Counted from the first letter of the stretch, positions 18,378 through 29,947 are shown. The stretch is DNA of 64,000 bases from Flavonifractor sp. An92 (GCF_002159175.1 NZ_NFGZ01000007.1:62001-126000), one strand, 5' to 3'. The notes: a model not told the origin generated them from the letters alone. Translations and numbers: made by a program.

Positions 18378-21300
18378 TCATACCTCCACGCCCCGGCCCA
18401 GGGCAAAGAACCACAGCACCCGGCGGACCACTTTTTTCCCAAAGATCTGCTCCAAAGCGCCGGAATAGGTCTCCATCTGTGCGCGGTACTCCTCGGCGCG
18501 GGCGAGCACGGTCTGCTCACTGACCCGGTCGGTCTTGAAGTCCACCACGGTGATGCCCTCCAGCGTCTCGAAGAAGAGGTCCACCACGCCCTGGAGGAGG
18601 ACCTCCTCCCCCTCCCCGGCCTCGGGCCACACCCGGCGGGCGGGGGTCAGGAGGGAGAACTTGAATTCCCGGCGCAGATCGGGGGCCTCCCGCACCTCTT
18701 TCCCCAGAGGAGAGGCGAAGAAGGCCGCGATGGGCCGGGGGTCTACCGCCGTGCCCTGCTCGGGGGTGAGGAAGGCCCGGTCCACCAGGCGCTGGACCTC
18801 CGCTTTGATCTCCGCGGTGGTTTTCGTCTGCTGAAAGTCCAGGTATTGCAGCGCCAGGTGAAGGGCGGAGCCCCGCTGGGCGGGGGTGAGGCCCTGTTCC
18901 TCCTGGGCGAAGCGGGGGCGGCGCAGGTCGGGCGTGGAGGTCACAGCCGTCCCGTTGCCCGCCTGGTCGGCGGCCTCCTTGTCCCGCTCCCGGCCCTTGA
19001 GCTGGGTGGCGGTGATTTTCGAGGGGATGGCCACGTCGGCCGCGTGGGGATAGGTCCAGGAGAGGCGTCTCAGCAGCTCCTGATCCACCGTCCCCAGGGC
19101 GGCCTCCTCTTCCGCCGCCCGGCGGCCGGGCGGGGCGGCCAGGGTGCTCCCCTTCACCCAGCGGATGTCCCACTGGGGGCCCGGGTCCACAAAGGACGGG
19201 GGCGCGGAGCCCAGGGCGGCGTCCCGCAGGGGGGCGGCCTCCTTCCGGCACAGCACCGGCAGCAGCACCCACTGGCCCACCGACGCGCAGTCGGCCAGAG
19301 CCTGGGGGGCGGCGGGACAGCCCGCGTCGGGGAGGAGCTTTGCGATGTCCTTCCCGCCGCCGGTGAGGGCCACGGACAGGATGAGCTTCTCCCTGGCCCG
19401 GGTCATGGCCACATAGAGGAGGCGCAGCTCCTCGGCCATCATCTCGTACTCCAGCTGACGGGCCACCGCCCGGCGGGCCAGGGTGGGATACTCCACGCCC
19501 CGGCTCAGGTCCAGCCGCTTGGGGCCCACGCCCAGCTTGGGGTGGAAGAGGATGGGCCGCTGCACGTCCTCCCGGTTGAGCCGCCGGGACAGCCCGCACA
19601 GCAGCACCACCGGGAACTCCAGGCCCTTGGAGCGGTGGATGGAGAGAATCCGCACCCCGCTCCCTCCGCCGGCGGCGGGGGCGGCAATGCGCTCCCCCCG
19701 GGCCTGGAGCCCGCTGAGGTAGGAGAGGAAGCCGAAGAGCCCCTTGTGCCCGGCCCCCTCGAAGCGGCGGGCCAGATCGGCCAGAAGGTGCAGGTTGGCC
19801 TGCCGCTCCTCGCCGTCGGACATGGCCCCGAAAACTCCCATCAGGTTGGCCCCGTCGTAGAGCTTCCACAGGAGCTGATAGCAGCTCAAGTCCCCGGCGC
19901 CGAAGCGCAGGGCGGAGAGCTCCGCCAGGAACTCCGCGCAGGCAGAATCTCCCTCCTGGGCCGCCGCCTCCACCGCGCCGAAGTAGTCCAGGTCTTTATG
20001 TCCGGCCCGGATGGCGGCCAGCTGGTCGGCAGTGAAGCCGTACACCGGCGAGCGGAGCACCGCGATGAGGGGCACGTCCTGCCGGGGGTTGTCCACCACC
20101 TGGAGGAGGGAGAGGGCCACGTGGACCTCGGTGGAGGCGAAGAAGTCGCTACCGCCCTCGGCCTCCCAGGGGATGCCCCGCTCGCCCAGAGCCCGGGCGT
20201 AGTGGTGGAGCACCGTGCCGGGAGAGCGCAGGAGGATAACGATGTCCCCCTCGGTCACCGGGCGGTCCTCGCCGTTTTCCGGGATGGGGAAGCCCTCGTC
20301 CAGCAGCTGCCGGATGCGCAGGGCTGCAAAGCGGGCCTCCTGAAGATCCTTGGGGACCTTGGCGGCCTGCTCTTCTTTGGACTTCTCCCCTTCGTCCTCC
20401 GCCTCGTCGGAGAGGTCCAGGGCGGAGAGCTCCACGGCGTACCTGGGGTCCAGGGGCTCGTCCACCTTCCGGCCGGGGTAGAGGGCCTGGTCGTCGGTGT
20501 AGTCCATCTCGCCGAACTCCTCCGACATGAGGCCCCGGAAGAGGTAGTTGGCCCCCTCCAGCACCTCAGGCCGGGAGCGGAAGTTCCGGGAGAGGGTGAT
20601 CCGCCGCTCTTCCCCCTCTTTGGCCTCTTTGTAGGGGCGGAAGGTGCGGTATTTTTCCAGAAAGATGGTGGGGTCGGCCAGGCGGAAGCGGTAGATGGAC
20701 TGCTTCACGTCGCCCACCATGAAGAGGTTCTTCCCGTCCCGGGAGAGGGCGGTACAGATGGCGTTCTGGACGGCGTTGGTGTCCTGGAACTCGTCCACCA
20801 TGATCTCGTCATACCGCCCGGAGAGCTGCCGGGCCAGCTCGGTGGGGCCCTCCGGTCCCGCCAGGAGCCGCACCGTGAGGTGCTCCAGGTCGGAGAAGTC
20901 CAGCACGCCCCGGCGCTGCTTTTCGGCGGTATACGCCGCCTCAAAGTCCCGCACCAGATCAAAGAGGGCTTTCACCGCCGGGTAAACCGCCCGCAGATCC
21001 TCCAGCAGGTCGGCGCTGGAGTCTTGAAAACCCTCAGCCAGCTTCTCCATGCGCTTTTTGCAGCGGGTGCGCAGGTCCTTCACCTGATCCATTTCGGTGC
21101 AGCCTCCGCTCACCCGCTTGCGCCCCGGCGTGGGGAAGGGAATGGGGAGGGCGGCGCAGGCGGCGTCCCAGCCGGTCTCCGCCGCCTTCACAAAGCCGTT
21201 GAGCCCATCCAGGGTGGCGGACAGGCTGGGAGAATAGTTGGCGGCAAAGGTGTCGTCACACTCACACAGGTCCAGCGCCCGGGCCATCTGTCCGGCCCAG

Positions 21301-21977
21301 TAGCGGGCCTGACGGGCGGCGTCTTTCAGGAGAAGGCGGCCCCACACGGTCTCTCCCGCGTCGGTAACCCCCTCCAGGGCAAAGGTCTGCTCCTGCTCGT
21401 TCAGCCAGGCGGCGGGGTCCGGGTGGCTCTGCACCCGGCCGCGCACGTCCAGCACGATCTGCTCCAGCTTGCTGTCATCCCGGCCCGCCGACATGGTGTC
21501 CACCAGGAGGGAGAAGTCGTCCCCCTCCTGAATGGTCTCATACCGCCGCTCCAGCACGTCGGTGAGGGCGTCCTGCATGAGGAGCCCCGCCTCCCCCTCG
21601 TCCAGAAGGCGGAAGTCGGGCTCCAGGTCCAGCAGGTGCCCCTGCTCCCGTAAAATCTGGGCGCACAGGGCGTGGATGGTGGAGATCTGGGCCTTGTAGA
21701 CCAGGGTGGCCTGGCGGCGCAGGTGGCCGTCCTCCGGGCTGCGGGCCAGGCGCTCGGTCAGCTCCTCCACGATGCGGCCCCGCAGCTCTGCCGCCGCCGC
21801 CCGGGTATAGGTGATGACCAGGAAGCGGTCCACATCCAGGCCCTCCTGTTCCACCCGGTCCACCAGGCGCTCCACCAGGACCCGGGTCTTGCCCGAGCCC
21901 GCCGCCGCCGACACCAGGAGGCCTCCCCCCCGGTTGTCCACTACATCCTGTTGTTCGTCTGTCAGAGAAAAGGCCAT
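18378..21977 (-). CDS. addA: ATP-dependent helicase/nuclease subunit A (AddA)
   Basis: A 1199-residue UvrD/RecB-type helicase with a C-terminal nuclease. Walker A is 'SAAAGSGKTRVLVERL' (about residues 23-38); motif Ia is 'VITYTRAAAAELRGRI', Walker B 'IMVDEFQDTN', and motif III 'VGDVKQSIYRFR'. The RecB-like nuclease near the C-terminus shows 'GSALHLALQYLDF' and 'ITVVDFKTDRVSEQ' with the catalytic D...K. With AddB it resects double-strand breaks for RecA loading. Unusually, the partner gene is not directly adjacent: an AGCS symporter gene lies between them (22008-23444). The AddA start is 30 bases after the symporter stop. Confidence 0.96.
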   Translation of the reverse strand: MAFSLTDEQQDVVDNRGGGLLVSAAAGSGKTRVLVERLVDRVEQEGLDVDRFLVITYTRAAAAELRGRIVEELTERLARSPEDGHLRRQATLVYKAQISTIHALCAQILREQGHLLDLEPDFRLLDEGEAGLLMQDALTDVLERRYETIQEGDDFSLLVDTMSAGRDDSKLEQIVLDVRGRVQSHPDPAAWLNEQEQTFALEGVTDAGETVWGRLLLKDAARQARYWAGQMARALDLCECDDTFAANYSPSLSATLDGLNGFVKAAETGWDAACAALPIPFPTPGRKRVSGGCTEMDQVKDLRTRCKKRMEKLAEGFQDSSADLLEDLRAVYPAVKALFDLVRDFEAAYTAEKQRRGVLDFSDLEHLTVRLLAGPEGPTELARQLSGRYDEIMVDEFQDTNAVQNAICTALSRDGKNLFMVGDVKQSIYRFRLADPTIFLEKYRTFRPYKEAKEGEERRITLSRNFRSRPEVLEGANYLFRGLMSEEFGEMDYTDDQALYPGRKVDEPLDPRYAVELSALDLSDEAEDEGEKSKEEQAAKVPKDLQEARFAALRIRQLLDEGFPIPENGEDRPVTEGDIVILLRSPGTVLHHYARALGERGIPWEAEGGSDFFASTEVHVALSLLQVVDNPRQDVPLIAVLRSPVYGFTADQLAAIRAGHKDLDYFGAVEAAAQEGDSACAEFLAELSALRFGAGDLSCYQLLWKLYDGANLMGVFGAMSDGEERQANLHLLADLARRFEGAGHKGLFGFLSYLSGLQARGERIAAPAAGGGSGVRILSIHRSKGLEFPVVLLCGLSRRLNREDVQRPILFHPKLGVGPKRLDLSRGVEYPTLARRAVARQLEYEMMAEELRLLYVAMTRAREKLILSVALTGGGKDIAKLLPDAGCPAAPQALADCASVGQWVLLPVLCRKEAAPLRDAALGSAPPSFVDPGPQWDIRWVKGSTLAAPPGRRAAEEEAALGTVDQELLRRLSWTYPHAADVAIPSKITATQLKGRERDKEAADQAGNGTAVTSTPDLRRPRFAQEEQGLTPAQRGSALHLALQYLDFQQTKTTAEIKAEVQRLVDRAFLTPEQGTAVDPRPIAAFFASPLGKEVREAPDLRREFKFSLLTPARRVWPEAGEGEEVLLQGVVDLFFETLEGITVVDFKTDRVSEQTVLARAEEYRAQMETYSGALEQIFGKKVVRRVLWFFALGRGVEV

Positions 21978-22007
21978 GGCTGTCGTCCTCCTTCGATCAA
22001 GGGGCTG

Positions 22008-23444
22008 TCAGTTTTCCCACTTTTGGGCGTGGGCCTCATTCCACACGTCGGCGTTGCCCAGGCCCACCTCAGAGGCCCGGTATACCGGGTCCTTCCCGGC
22101 CTTGCGCTTGGCGCAGTAGTCCCGCAGCACGGTGAGGGCCTGATTACCCAGCAGCAGGATGGTCACCAGGTTCACCAGGGCCATCAGGCCCATGAGTACG
22201 TCGGCCAGGTCCCACACGGTGGAGAAGTCCATCTGGGCGCCCACGAACACCGCCGCCACACAGGTCCAGCGGAAGATGTTGAGCCCCAGACGGGAGTTTT
22301 TGATGAACTTGAAATTGCTCTCGGTGTAGTAGTAGTTGCCCACCAGGGAGCTGAAGGCGAAGAGGAAAATGGAAATTGTGATGAACAGGGGCCCCAGCTC
22401 TCCCACCTGGGCGGAGACGGCGGCCTGGACATAGTTCATGCCCTTCAGATTGGGGTCGATGGGCACCCCGGACAGGAGGAGCATGAAGGCGGTGGTGGAA
22501 CAGATGAGGATGGTGTCGATGAACACCGAGAGCATCTGCACCAGACCCTGCTTCACCGGGTGGGACACGTCGGCGGCCGCCGCCGCGTTGGGGGCAGAGC
22601 CCATGCCCGCCTCGTTGGAGTAGAGGCCCCGCTTCACGCCCTGCATGATGCAGGAGGCGCCCAGTCCGGCGAACATGGCCTTGGGGTCGAAGGCCTGGGA
22701 GACGATGAGGCCCAGCATGGCGGGCACCTGGCCGATGTTCTTGATGGTGATGAAGAGGCCCAGGGCGATATAGATGGCGGCCATCACCGGCACCAGGCCG
22801 GAGGTGATGGCGCTGATGCGCTGCACGCCGCCGAAGATGCTCACAGCCGTCAGCAGGGCCAGCACGCCGCCCACCACCACGGGCCAGATGCTCTCGCTGT
22901 ATCCAGGCAGGTAGTACTCCAGGGCGGAGCCGGCGTTGAAGGCCTGGAGGGCGTTGAAGCCGTAAGCAAAGCAGGCAATCAGAAGCACGGCGAACACCAC
23001 GCCCCACTTGCGGCTGCCCAGCCCCTTCTGGATATAGTAGGCCGGGCCGCCCACCCAGTCGTCCCCGTGCTTCTCTTTATAGAGCTGGGCCAGGGTGCTC
23101 TCGATGAAGGCGGAGGCGGAGCCGATCACCGCCAGCAGCCACATCCAGAACACCGCGCCGTAGCCGCCGATGGCGGTGGCGGCGGCGATGGCGGTGGCCA
23201 CGCCCGCGATGTTACCGGTGCCCACCCGGGAGGCGGTGGAGATCATCAGGGCCTGGAAGGAGGAGATGTCCTTGCCGTCCTTCTTCTTCTCGCCCAGGAT
23301 GCGCAGGGCCTCCCGAAAGAGGCGAAACTGCACGCCGCCGCTGCGGATGGTGAACCACAGACCGGTGACCACCAGCAGGCCAATGAGGATATAGGTGTAG
23401 AGGAAATTACTTAAATTGCTCAGCATGGCGCCAAACCACGTCAT
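22008..23444 (-). CDS. Sodium:alanine symporter of the AGCS family
   Basis: The 478-residue membrane protein has about 10-11 helices. Family signatures are 'GGVQFRLFREALRIL' after the first helix, 'STASRVGTGNIAGVATAIAAATAIGGYGAVFWMW' (substrate and Na+ site), and 'MQGVKRGLYSNEAGMGSAPNAAAAADVSHPVKQG'. Relatives import alanine or glycine with Na+. It sits inside the addB-addA operon with gaps of only 15 and 30 bases, so it is almost certainly on the same transcript. No internal promoter or terminator was found. The C-terminal tail (KAGKDPVYRASEVGLGNADV) is usual for clostridial members. Confidence 0.94.
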   Translation of the reverse strand: MTWFGAMLSNLSNFLYTYILIGLLVVTGLWFTIRSGGVQFRLFREALRILGEKKKDGKDISSFQALMISTASRVGTGNIAGVATAIAAATAIGGYGAVFWMWLLAVIGSASAFIESTLAQLYKEKHGDDWVGGPAYYIQKGLGSRKWGVVFAVLLIACFAYGFNALQAFNAGSALEYYLPGYSESIWPVVVGGVLALLTAVSIFGGVQRISAITSGLVPVMAAIYIALGLFITIKNIGQVPAMLGLIVSQAFDPKAMFAGLGASCIMQGVKRGLYSNEAGMGSAPNAAAAADVSHPVKQGLVQMLSVFIDTILICSTTAFMLLLSGVPIDPNLKGMNYVQAAVSAQVGELGPLFITISIFLFAFSSLVGNYYYTESNFKFIKNSRLGLNIFRWTCVAAVFVGAQMDFSTVWDLADVLMGLMALVNLVTILLLGNQALTVLRDYCAKRKAGKDPVYRASEVGLGNADVWNEAHAQKWEN

Positions 23445-23459
23445 GTTTTCAAAACTCCT

Positions 23460-26400
23460 TTATACGTTTTCCGTTTCTTCCAGCGCACGCCAGAAGTCCT
23501 CCCCCCGCACGGTGGGGAGATAGCGCTTGTGATCGCCGCCGTAGCCGTCCTCAAAGTGACAGGCGGCGGAGTAGTCGCACCACAGGCAGGCGTTGCGCTC
23601 CGGGCCCCGCCAGAAGGGATCGGCGGCGATATTTCCGGCGGCCAGCTCTCCGGCGACGTCCCGCAGGAGGCGGCCGATGTGCCGTTCCAGCTTGCCCAGG
23701 CGCTCGGCAGACACCAGGGCGTCGCCGGTGATGGCCCCGGTGCGGCTGGACACCTTCACCGGGAGGAAGCGGATGCCCGCGCTCCCGGGGTGCTCCATGG
23801 CGGAGAGCACCGGCTCCTCGTCCAGGATGAGGCCCTTGCGACGCAGCTCCTGGTCCACGGCCCGGCGGCGCTCAGCCTCGGTCATGGCCCGGCTGCCCGC
23901 CACCACCGCGTCCCGGGCGGGGAGGTACAGCACGCCGGCGGGGACGATCTCTTTCCCGCCGAAGCGGTCCCGGGCCTCTTTTTTCAGGGTGAAGAGGTAG
24001 ATGAGCATCTGCGTCCCCAGGCCGTTCCAGATGTCGGTGAGGTCGAAGGACTTTTTGCCCGTCTTGTAGTCCACCACACGGAGATAAAGCTTGCCGTTCT
24101 CCACCCAGCCGTCCACCCGGTCCACGAAGCCGGACAGGCTCACCGTCACGCCGTCCACGGTGATCTGCACCGGGGGCAGGTCCTTGTCGCTGCCGAAGCC
24201 CAGCTCGAAGGCGATGGGCTGGAAGTCGGAGACGGCCAGCTCCTCCACCACGTTGTCCACCACGGCGTACACCGTCCGCAGCAGACGCCGGAAGAGGTAG
24301 CGGAAGCGGGGGGTCTCCCCCTCCAGGCCGCCCAGGCGCTCGGCCACATAGCGGTCCACCACCGTCTTGGTGAGGGCGTGGAGCTCTTCCCGCTCGGGGG
24401 CCTCCACGGCGTACTCGCCGTTGCCGGTGAGGGTGCGGAGCACCTGCTCCAGCACGAAGTGGACGAACTCGCCGTACTCCGGCGCGTGGAAGCCTGCGGG
24501 CTTCCGGGCCCTAGCCTTCAGGCCGAACTGCATGAAATCGGCGAAGTGGCAGGACTTCAGCTTATCCATCCGGGAGGCGGACATGGGCACACGGCGGCCG
24601 TACAGGGCGGCCACCGCCGTCGGAGAGAGATGGCCCCGCTCCAGGGCCGCCGCCCGCTCCATCCGCTCCACCCGGGGGGCGTACTCCGGCATGGCGCGGA
24701 GGGTGGCCCCCACGTCGCTCCACCGCCCGGCACAGAGCAGGGCGGGCCGGGGCGCGGAGAGCCGGAACACCGGCGGGCCCTCCCGCCGGGGCCGAAGGGC
24801 GGGGAAGAGCCCTCTGAGCCGCCCCACCAGGAAGCAGGGGCGCAGCTCCTCGCCGCCGCTCCCCCCCTCCGGCCAGCTGATGGCGCAGTAGTCCGAGGGG
24901 ATGGCCAGGGTCTCATAGAGAATGGTCATCTCCCGGTAGAGCTTATCCGAGAGAGTGGGCGCCAGCTCCAGCCCGAAGGAGGCCAGCAGGCTCCGGTCGT
25001 CGTCGTTCAAAAGCCCGGGGGCGGGGGCGGCCTGGGGGATGGCCCCGTCGTGGGCCCCCAGCACCAGCAGCGCCCGGCAGGGCTTGTGGGCCAGGCGGGG
25101 CATCTCCCCGGCGTGGACCCGGTCCAGGGACACAGGGATGGTGCCCACGTCGTACTGGGAGAGCACCATGGGGAAGAGCTTGGCAAACTCCTCCTGGTCC
25201 ATCACCACCTCGCTGAGGGTGTGGGCGCACTGCTCCAAGGCGTCGCAGAGGATGTCCCAGAGCTGCCGGTACTCGTCGGCCAGGGCGGGCTCGCCCCGCT
25301 CCCGCAGGGCGTTCTCCCGCTCCAACAGCCGCTGGGGGAGCCCCACCTCCACCAGGAAGTCGTACAGAAGGGCAGCGTGGTCCTTTCCGGTGCGGGTCCC
25401 GGCGGCGCGGAGCTTCTCCAGCGGCGCGATGACCTGCCGCCGGGCCTGGTCCAGCTCCTCCACCTGGGCGTGGGCCTCGTCGGTCCACTTCAGGCCGTAG
25501 CCGCCGGGGTGGAAGTCCCAGGGGGCCTCCCGGGTCCAGCGGCTCCCCCGGATGTCCCAGGTGAGCACATAGTTCTCCAGCCGGTCCCGCATCTCCTCGG
25601 AGAGGTCGGTGAGACCGGTCTTTAAATAGCGGAACATGTCCTCATACCGGTAGCCCCCTGCCACCGCCGCCAGGGCGGAGGTGATGAGGGCGAGGACCGG
25701 CTTTTGCAGGATGTCGCTCATCTGCCCCAGAAAGACCGGCACGCCGTAGCGGGGGAAGATGGTCTCGATGAGGGGGCCGTAGTCCTCCATAGAACGGGCG
25801 GTCACCGCGATGTCCCGGAAGCGGTATCCCTTGTCCCGCACCAGGCGCAAAATCTCGCTGGCCGCCCACTCCACCTCGCTGGCGCTGCTGTGGGCAGCGT
25901 ACAGGGCGAGCCCCTCGCTGTTTTCCACCGGTGGGGCGGGCTGGGGGGCGAAGAGGGATGCCTCCACCGCCGCCAGGGCGGGAAGGCGCTGCCGGGCCAT
26001 CTCCTCCAGCACCTCCACCTGGGCCGGGGTGCGGGCCTCTTCCGCCAGACGGAGGATCTGCCGGGCGGTGCGCCGGGCGGGGGAAAAGACGCCCCCTCCC
26101 CCCTCGGTCTCCTCCAGGTGGTCGCAGGTGAGGGCCACCGTCACCGAATTCGCCTGGCCCAGCAGGACCGAGAGCACCTCCCGCTCCTGGGGGGTGAAGT
26201 CGGTGAAGGCGTCCAGGTAGAAGTCCATCCCCGCGGCCCAGCGGCTCTCCCGCAGGGCGGCGGAGAGGCGGGTCAGCCGGTCCCGGGGGTCGGCCCCCTG
26301 CCGCTGGGTGAGAGCCTCGTAGGCCCCGAAGAGAAGGGAGATGTCCCGGAGCTTGTCCCCCTCGCCGCCGCCGGCCTCCTCCCCGGCCTCCCACAGGGCC

Positions 26401-26798
26401 TGGGGGGTGATGCGGCAGCTCTTGAGTTCGTCCACTGTGGACAAAAGCCCGGCCAGAAAGGCGGGCTTCCGGGAGGGACGGCGGTAGACCGAGAGCTGCT
26501 CGGACACCTGGCGCAGGGCGGCGTACATCAAAAGCAGCCGTCCGCCCGCATCCAGGGTGGGTGCGGCGCCCCCGCCACTGACGTCGAACACCCGCCCGGC
26601 CAGCCGGGTGAAGGACAGCACCTCCGCAAACCGGGAGGCCTCCGGCCCCACCTGGGCGCACAGGCGGCGCTCACTGTCGTGGGAGTGCTGTTCGGGCACG
26701 ATCAGGATCTGGGGCCGTTGCGGTCCATGTTGGGCGATGCGGGCGAAGAGGGCGTCGCTCTTTCCCGCGCCGGAGCGCCCCAGGAGCAGTTTCAGCAT
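23460..26798 (-). CDS. addB: ATP-dependent helicase/deoxyribonuclease subunit B (AddB)
   Basis: The 1112-residue partner of AddA. It begins with a Walker A site (LLLGRSGAGKSDALF, residues 5-19) and ends with a RecB-type nuclease domain. The nuclease carries the four-cysteine iron-sulfur set: one Cys at its start (LKSCHFADFMQFG) and three at its end in the C-x2-C-x5-C motif CLWCDYSAAC. 'LRVVDYKTGKKSFDL' holds the catalytic Asp and Lys. It is the first gene of addB-symporter-addA. ATG 26798 follows GAGGAGGACC at a spacing of about 8 bases. Confidence 0.95.
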   Translation of the reverse strand: MLKLLLGRSGAGKSDALFARIAQHGPQRPQILIVPEQHSHDSERRLCAQVGPEASRFAEVLSFTRLAGRVFDVSGGGAAPTLDAGGRLLLMYAALRQVSEQLSVYRRPSRKPAFLAGLLSTVDELKSCRITPQALWEAGEEAGGGEGDKLRDISLLFGAYEALTQRQGADPRDRLTRLSAALRESRWAAGMDFYLDAFTDFTPQEREVLSVLLGQANSVTVALTCDHLEETEGGGGVFSPARRTARQILRLAEEARTPAQVEVLEEMARQRLPALAAVEASLFAPQPAPPVENSEGLALYAAHSSASEVEWAASEILRLVRDKGYRFRDIAVTARSMEDYGPLIETIFPRYGVPVFLGQMSDILQKPVLALITSALAAVAGGYRYEDMFRYLKTGLTDLSEEMRDRLENYVLTWDIRGSRWTREAPWDFHPGGYGLKWTDEAHAQVEELDQARRQVIAPLEKLRAAGTRTGKDHAALLYDFLVEVGLPQRLLERENALRERGEPALADEYRQLWDILCDALEQCAHTLSEVVMDQEEFAKLFPMVLSQYDVGTIPVSLDRVHAGEMPRLAHKPCRALLVLGAHDGAIPQAAPAPGLLNDDDRSLLASFGLELAPTLSDKLYREMTILYETLAIPSDYCAISWPEGGSGGEELRPCFLVGRLRGLFPALRPRREGPPVFRLSAPRPALLCAGRWSDVGATLRAMPEYAPRVERMERAAALERGHLSPTAVAALYGRRVPMSASRMDKLKSCHFADFMQFGLKARARKPAGFHAPEYGEFVHFVLEQVLRTLTGNGEYAVEAPEREELHALTKTVVDRYVAERLGGLEGETPRFRYLFRRLLRTVYAVVDNVVEELAVSDFQPIAFELGFGSDKDLPPVQITVDGVTVSLSGFVDRVDGWVENGKLYLRVVDYKTGKKSFDLTDIWNGLGTQMLIYLFTLKKEARDRFGGKEIVPAGVLYLPARDAVVAGSRAMTEAERRRAVDQELRRKGLILDEEPVLSAMEHPGSAGIRFLPVKVSSRTGAITGDALVSAERLGKLERHIGRLLRDVAGELAAGNIAADPFWRGPERNACLWCDYSAACHFEDGYGGDHKRYLPTVRGEDFWRALEETENV

Positions 26799-26840
26799 AG
26801 GAATCAGGTCCTCCTCTCGTGGACGGTGTACAGAACGCGC

Positions 26841-26872
26841 GACAGGCCCGCGCTGTCTGGCGCGGGCCTGTT
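26841..26872. other. Strong stem-loop between guaB and addB
   Basis: A 13-bp stem GACAGGCCCGCGC / GCGCGGGCCTGTT surrounds a TGTCTG loop, 13 bases after the guaB stop. No U-tract follows on the minus strand, so it is an imperfect terminator at best. It may instead be a 3'-end or processing hairpin that lets some RNA continue into addB, for which I found no convincing promoter of its own. Confidence 0.55.
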
Positions 26873-26884
26873 CTCTCTCCCCGG

Positions 26885-28415
<1,531 letters not shown>

Positions 28416-28419
<4 letters not shown>

Positions 28420-29162
28420 GAGCGGCTTTCCGCCCACGGCTCCAGGGTGAGAGCCGCGTCAAAGCGGCTCTTTCCCCCGGCGTCGGTGCCGTGGACGTAG
28501 CACACGCCGTCGGCCTGGCCGGTGTAGAGCTCCAGGGTCTCCCCGGGGCGGCACTCGGCCAGAAAGCCCACCTGGAGGGAGGAGACGAACTTCCCCTCCC
28601 CCAGCGTCTCCAGATGGAGGGCGTCGCAGGCGAAATCGGCGTATTTGCAGTTGTTCACATGGCGGTTGATGTCGGCGTCGCTGTAATGGAGCAGCCGCTC
28701 CTCCGCCAGGGTCATCCCCTCCGGCAGGCGCACCTTGGTCAGGAGTTTGTCCTTACAAAGGCCCTCCCCCGACGTGCCCTGAAACTCGGGCAGGCGGGAC
28801 AGCCGCAGGGGCTTGTGGGTGTCGGCGTCGGCCAGGACCCAGGTGGAGACCGCCTCGCCCACCCGCGTCTCCCCCTCAAAGAGGTCGAAATCCCGGTACA
28901 TGGACGCGCCCTTGCCGCCCCGGTGCCAGGTGCGGACGGTGAAGCTCTCATTCCAGTGGAGGGGCCGGTCCAGCCGGTACCACATGCGGGCCAGCATCCA
29001 GAAAGCGTTGTGCTGCTCCAACATCTCCTCCCGGGAGACGTGGAGGTCCAGCGCCGCCTCCGTGGCGGCCTCCTGGAACATGGCCAGCAGCGCCGAGGGA
29101 CGACAGTGGCCGAAGGGGTCGGTGTCCCGGACGCTCACGGTGTATGGATACTCAAAGTACAC
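28416..29162 (-). CDS. Acyl-ACP thioesterase (FatA/FatB-like double hot-dog)
   Basis: The 248-residue protein has two hot-dog folds typical of bacterial acyl-ACP thioesterases. Hot-dog 1 shows '[23 protein letters not shown]' and '[25 protein letters not shown]'; hot-dog 2 shows '[25 protein letters not shown]', which carries the family's Asp/Asn/His catalytic set (N-R-H-V-N). It releases fatty acids from acyl carrier protein. Start choice: the frame is open to 29321, but GTG 29162 is preceded by AGAGGGGG with 7 bases of spacing and gives (M)[12 protein letters not shown], the family start. It follows the Cys-rich gene by 14 bases. No other fatty-acid gene is nearby. Confidence 0.87.
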
Positions 29163-29176
29163 GCATAGGCCCCCTC

Positions 29177-29785
29177 TCAACCCCGCGTCCCGTGGAGGCG
29201 CAGGGTCTGCTTGCAGCAGAGGTCGGCCAGGTCGCTCTGGGTGGCGGCCGGGATGCGCAGGTCCCCGCCGCACTGGGCGCAGATCAGATCCACGGAGCTG
29301 TAATGGATGGCCATTTTCCACTCCTTGGACCCGCAGGAGCAGGAGATCCCGCCCCGCTGGGCGATGTCCCGCAGCTCCTCCAGCACCTCCCGCATGACCA
29401 CCTCATCCAGGAAGCTCCCCCGCTGGGGGCCCTCGGTCTCCAGCTTGTCCATGGCCTCCTCCAGGCGGCGCACGGCGGCGTAGACCGTGTCCTCGTCTCC
29501 GGCGTAGCAGCAGTCCAGGCCGGACTTCTGGCAGGAGAAGGCCAGGCCCTTCCGGTGGAGGAAGTCGTGGGTGCGGCAGCTGACGGTGTGGCTCTCGCCG
29601 CAGTAGGCGCAGGGCACCTCCAGCTTCACCCAGTCCCCCATCAGCTCCACCTTCAGCGCCGACTTGCCGCAGGGGCAGGGCAGGGTGTTGGGGGCGGCGG
29701 CCAGCTGAAAGACGCTGCGCTGGACGATGACGCTCTGCCGGCAGTCCGGACAGATATAGGCAATGGTTCTCAGTTCTTCCGCCAT
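29177..29785 (-). CDS. Cysteine-rich zinc-ribbon-like protein of unknown function
   Basis: I do not recognise this 202-residue protein. It has regularly spaced Cys pairs: YICPDC (residues about 11-14), PCPCG (about 37-39), PCAYC (about 58-61), then SCQKSGLDCC, SCSCG and ICAQC. This suggests several zinc ribbons or a metal-binding scaffold. There is no signal peptide or membrane segment, so it should be cytoplasmic. Start choice: ATG 29785 follows AAAAGGAG at suitable spacing; the frame upstream to 29965 lacks such a site. It has its own promoter and is co-transcribed with the thioesterase 14 bases downstream. Confidence 0.7.
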   Translation of the reverse strand: MAEELRTIAYICPDCRQSVIVQRSVFQLAAAPNTLPCPCGKSALKVELMGDWVKLEVPCAYCGESHTVSCRTHDFLHRKGLAFSCQKSGLDCCYAGDEDTVYAAVRRLEEAMDKLETEGPQRGSFLDEVVMREVLEELRDIAQRGGISCSCGSKEWKMAIHYSSVDLICAQCGGDLRIPAATQSDLADLCCKQTLRLHGTRG

Positions 29786-29855
29786 GTCGTGAAAACTCCT
29801 TTTCTCCCCAAAGGGGGACGGCCTGCGGAGGCGTGTCCGCGGGGCTGTATCCTTT

Positions 29856-29884
29856 ATTATACTCAACTTCAGGCCATTTGACCA
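29856..29884 (-). promoter_or_regulatory. Promoter of the Cys-rich protein / thioesterase operon
   Basis: A consensus -10 TATAAT (29856-29861, minus strand) lies 17 bases from a 4-of-6 match -35, TGGTCA (29879-29884). It faces away from the PadR promoter at 29948. Confidence 0.6.
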
Positions 29885-29947
29885 GAGCCGCTTTCCACGA
29901 ATTCCGGCCCGATCCGGGCGCAGTCTTTGTAAGACCCGGATTTTCTC

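Noticed and set aside
26841-26872. Terminator of guaB
   Set aside because: The stem is strong, but no U-tract follows on the minus strand; listed as a stem-loop only.
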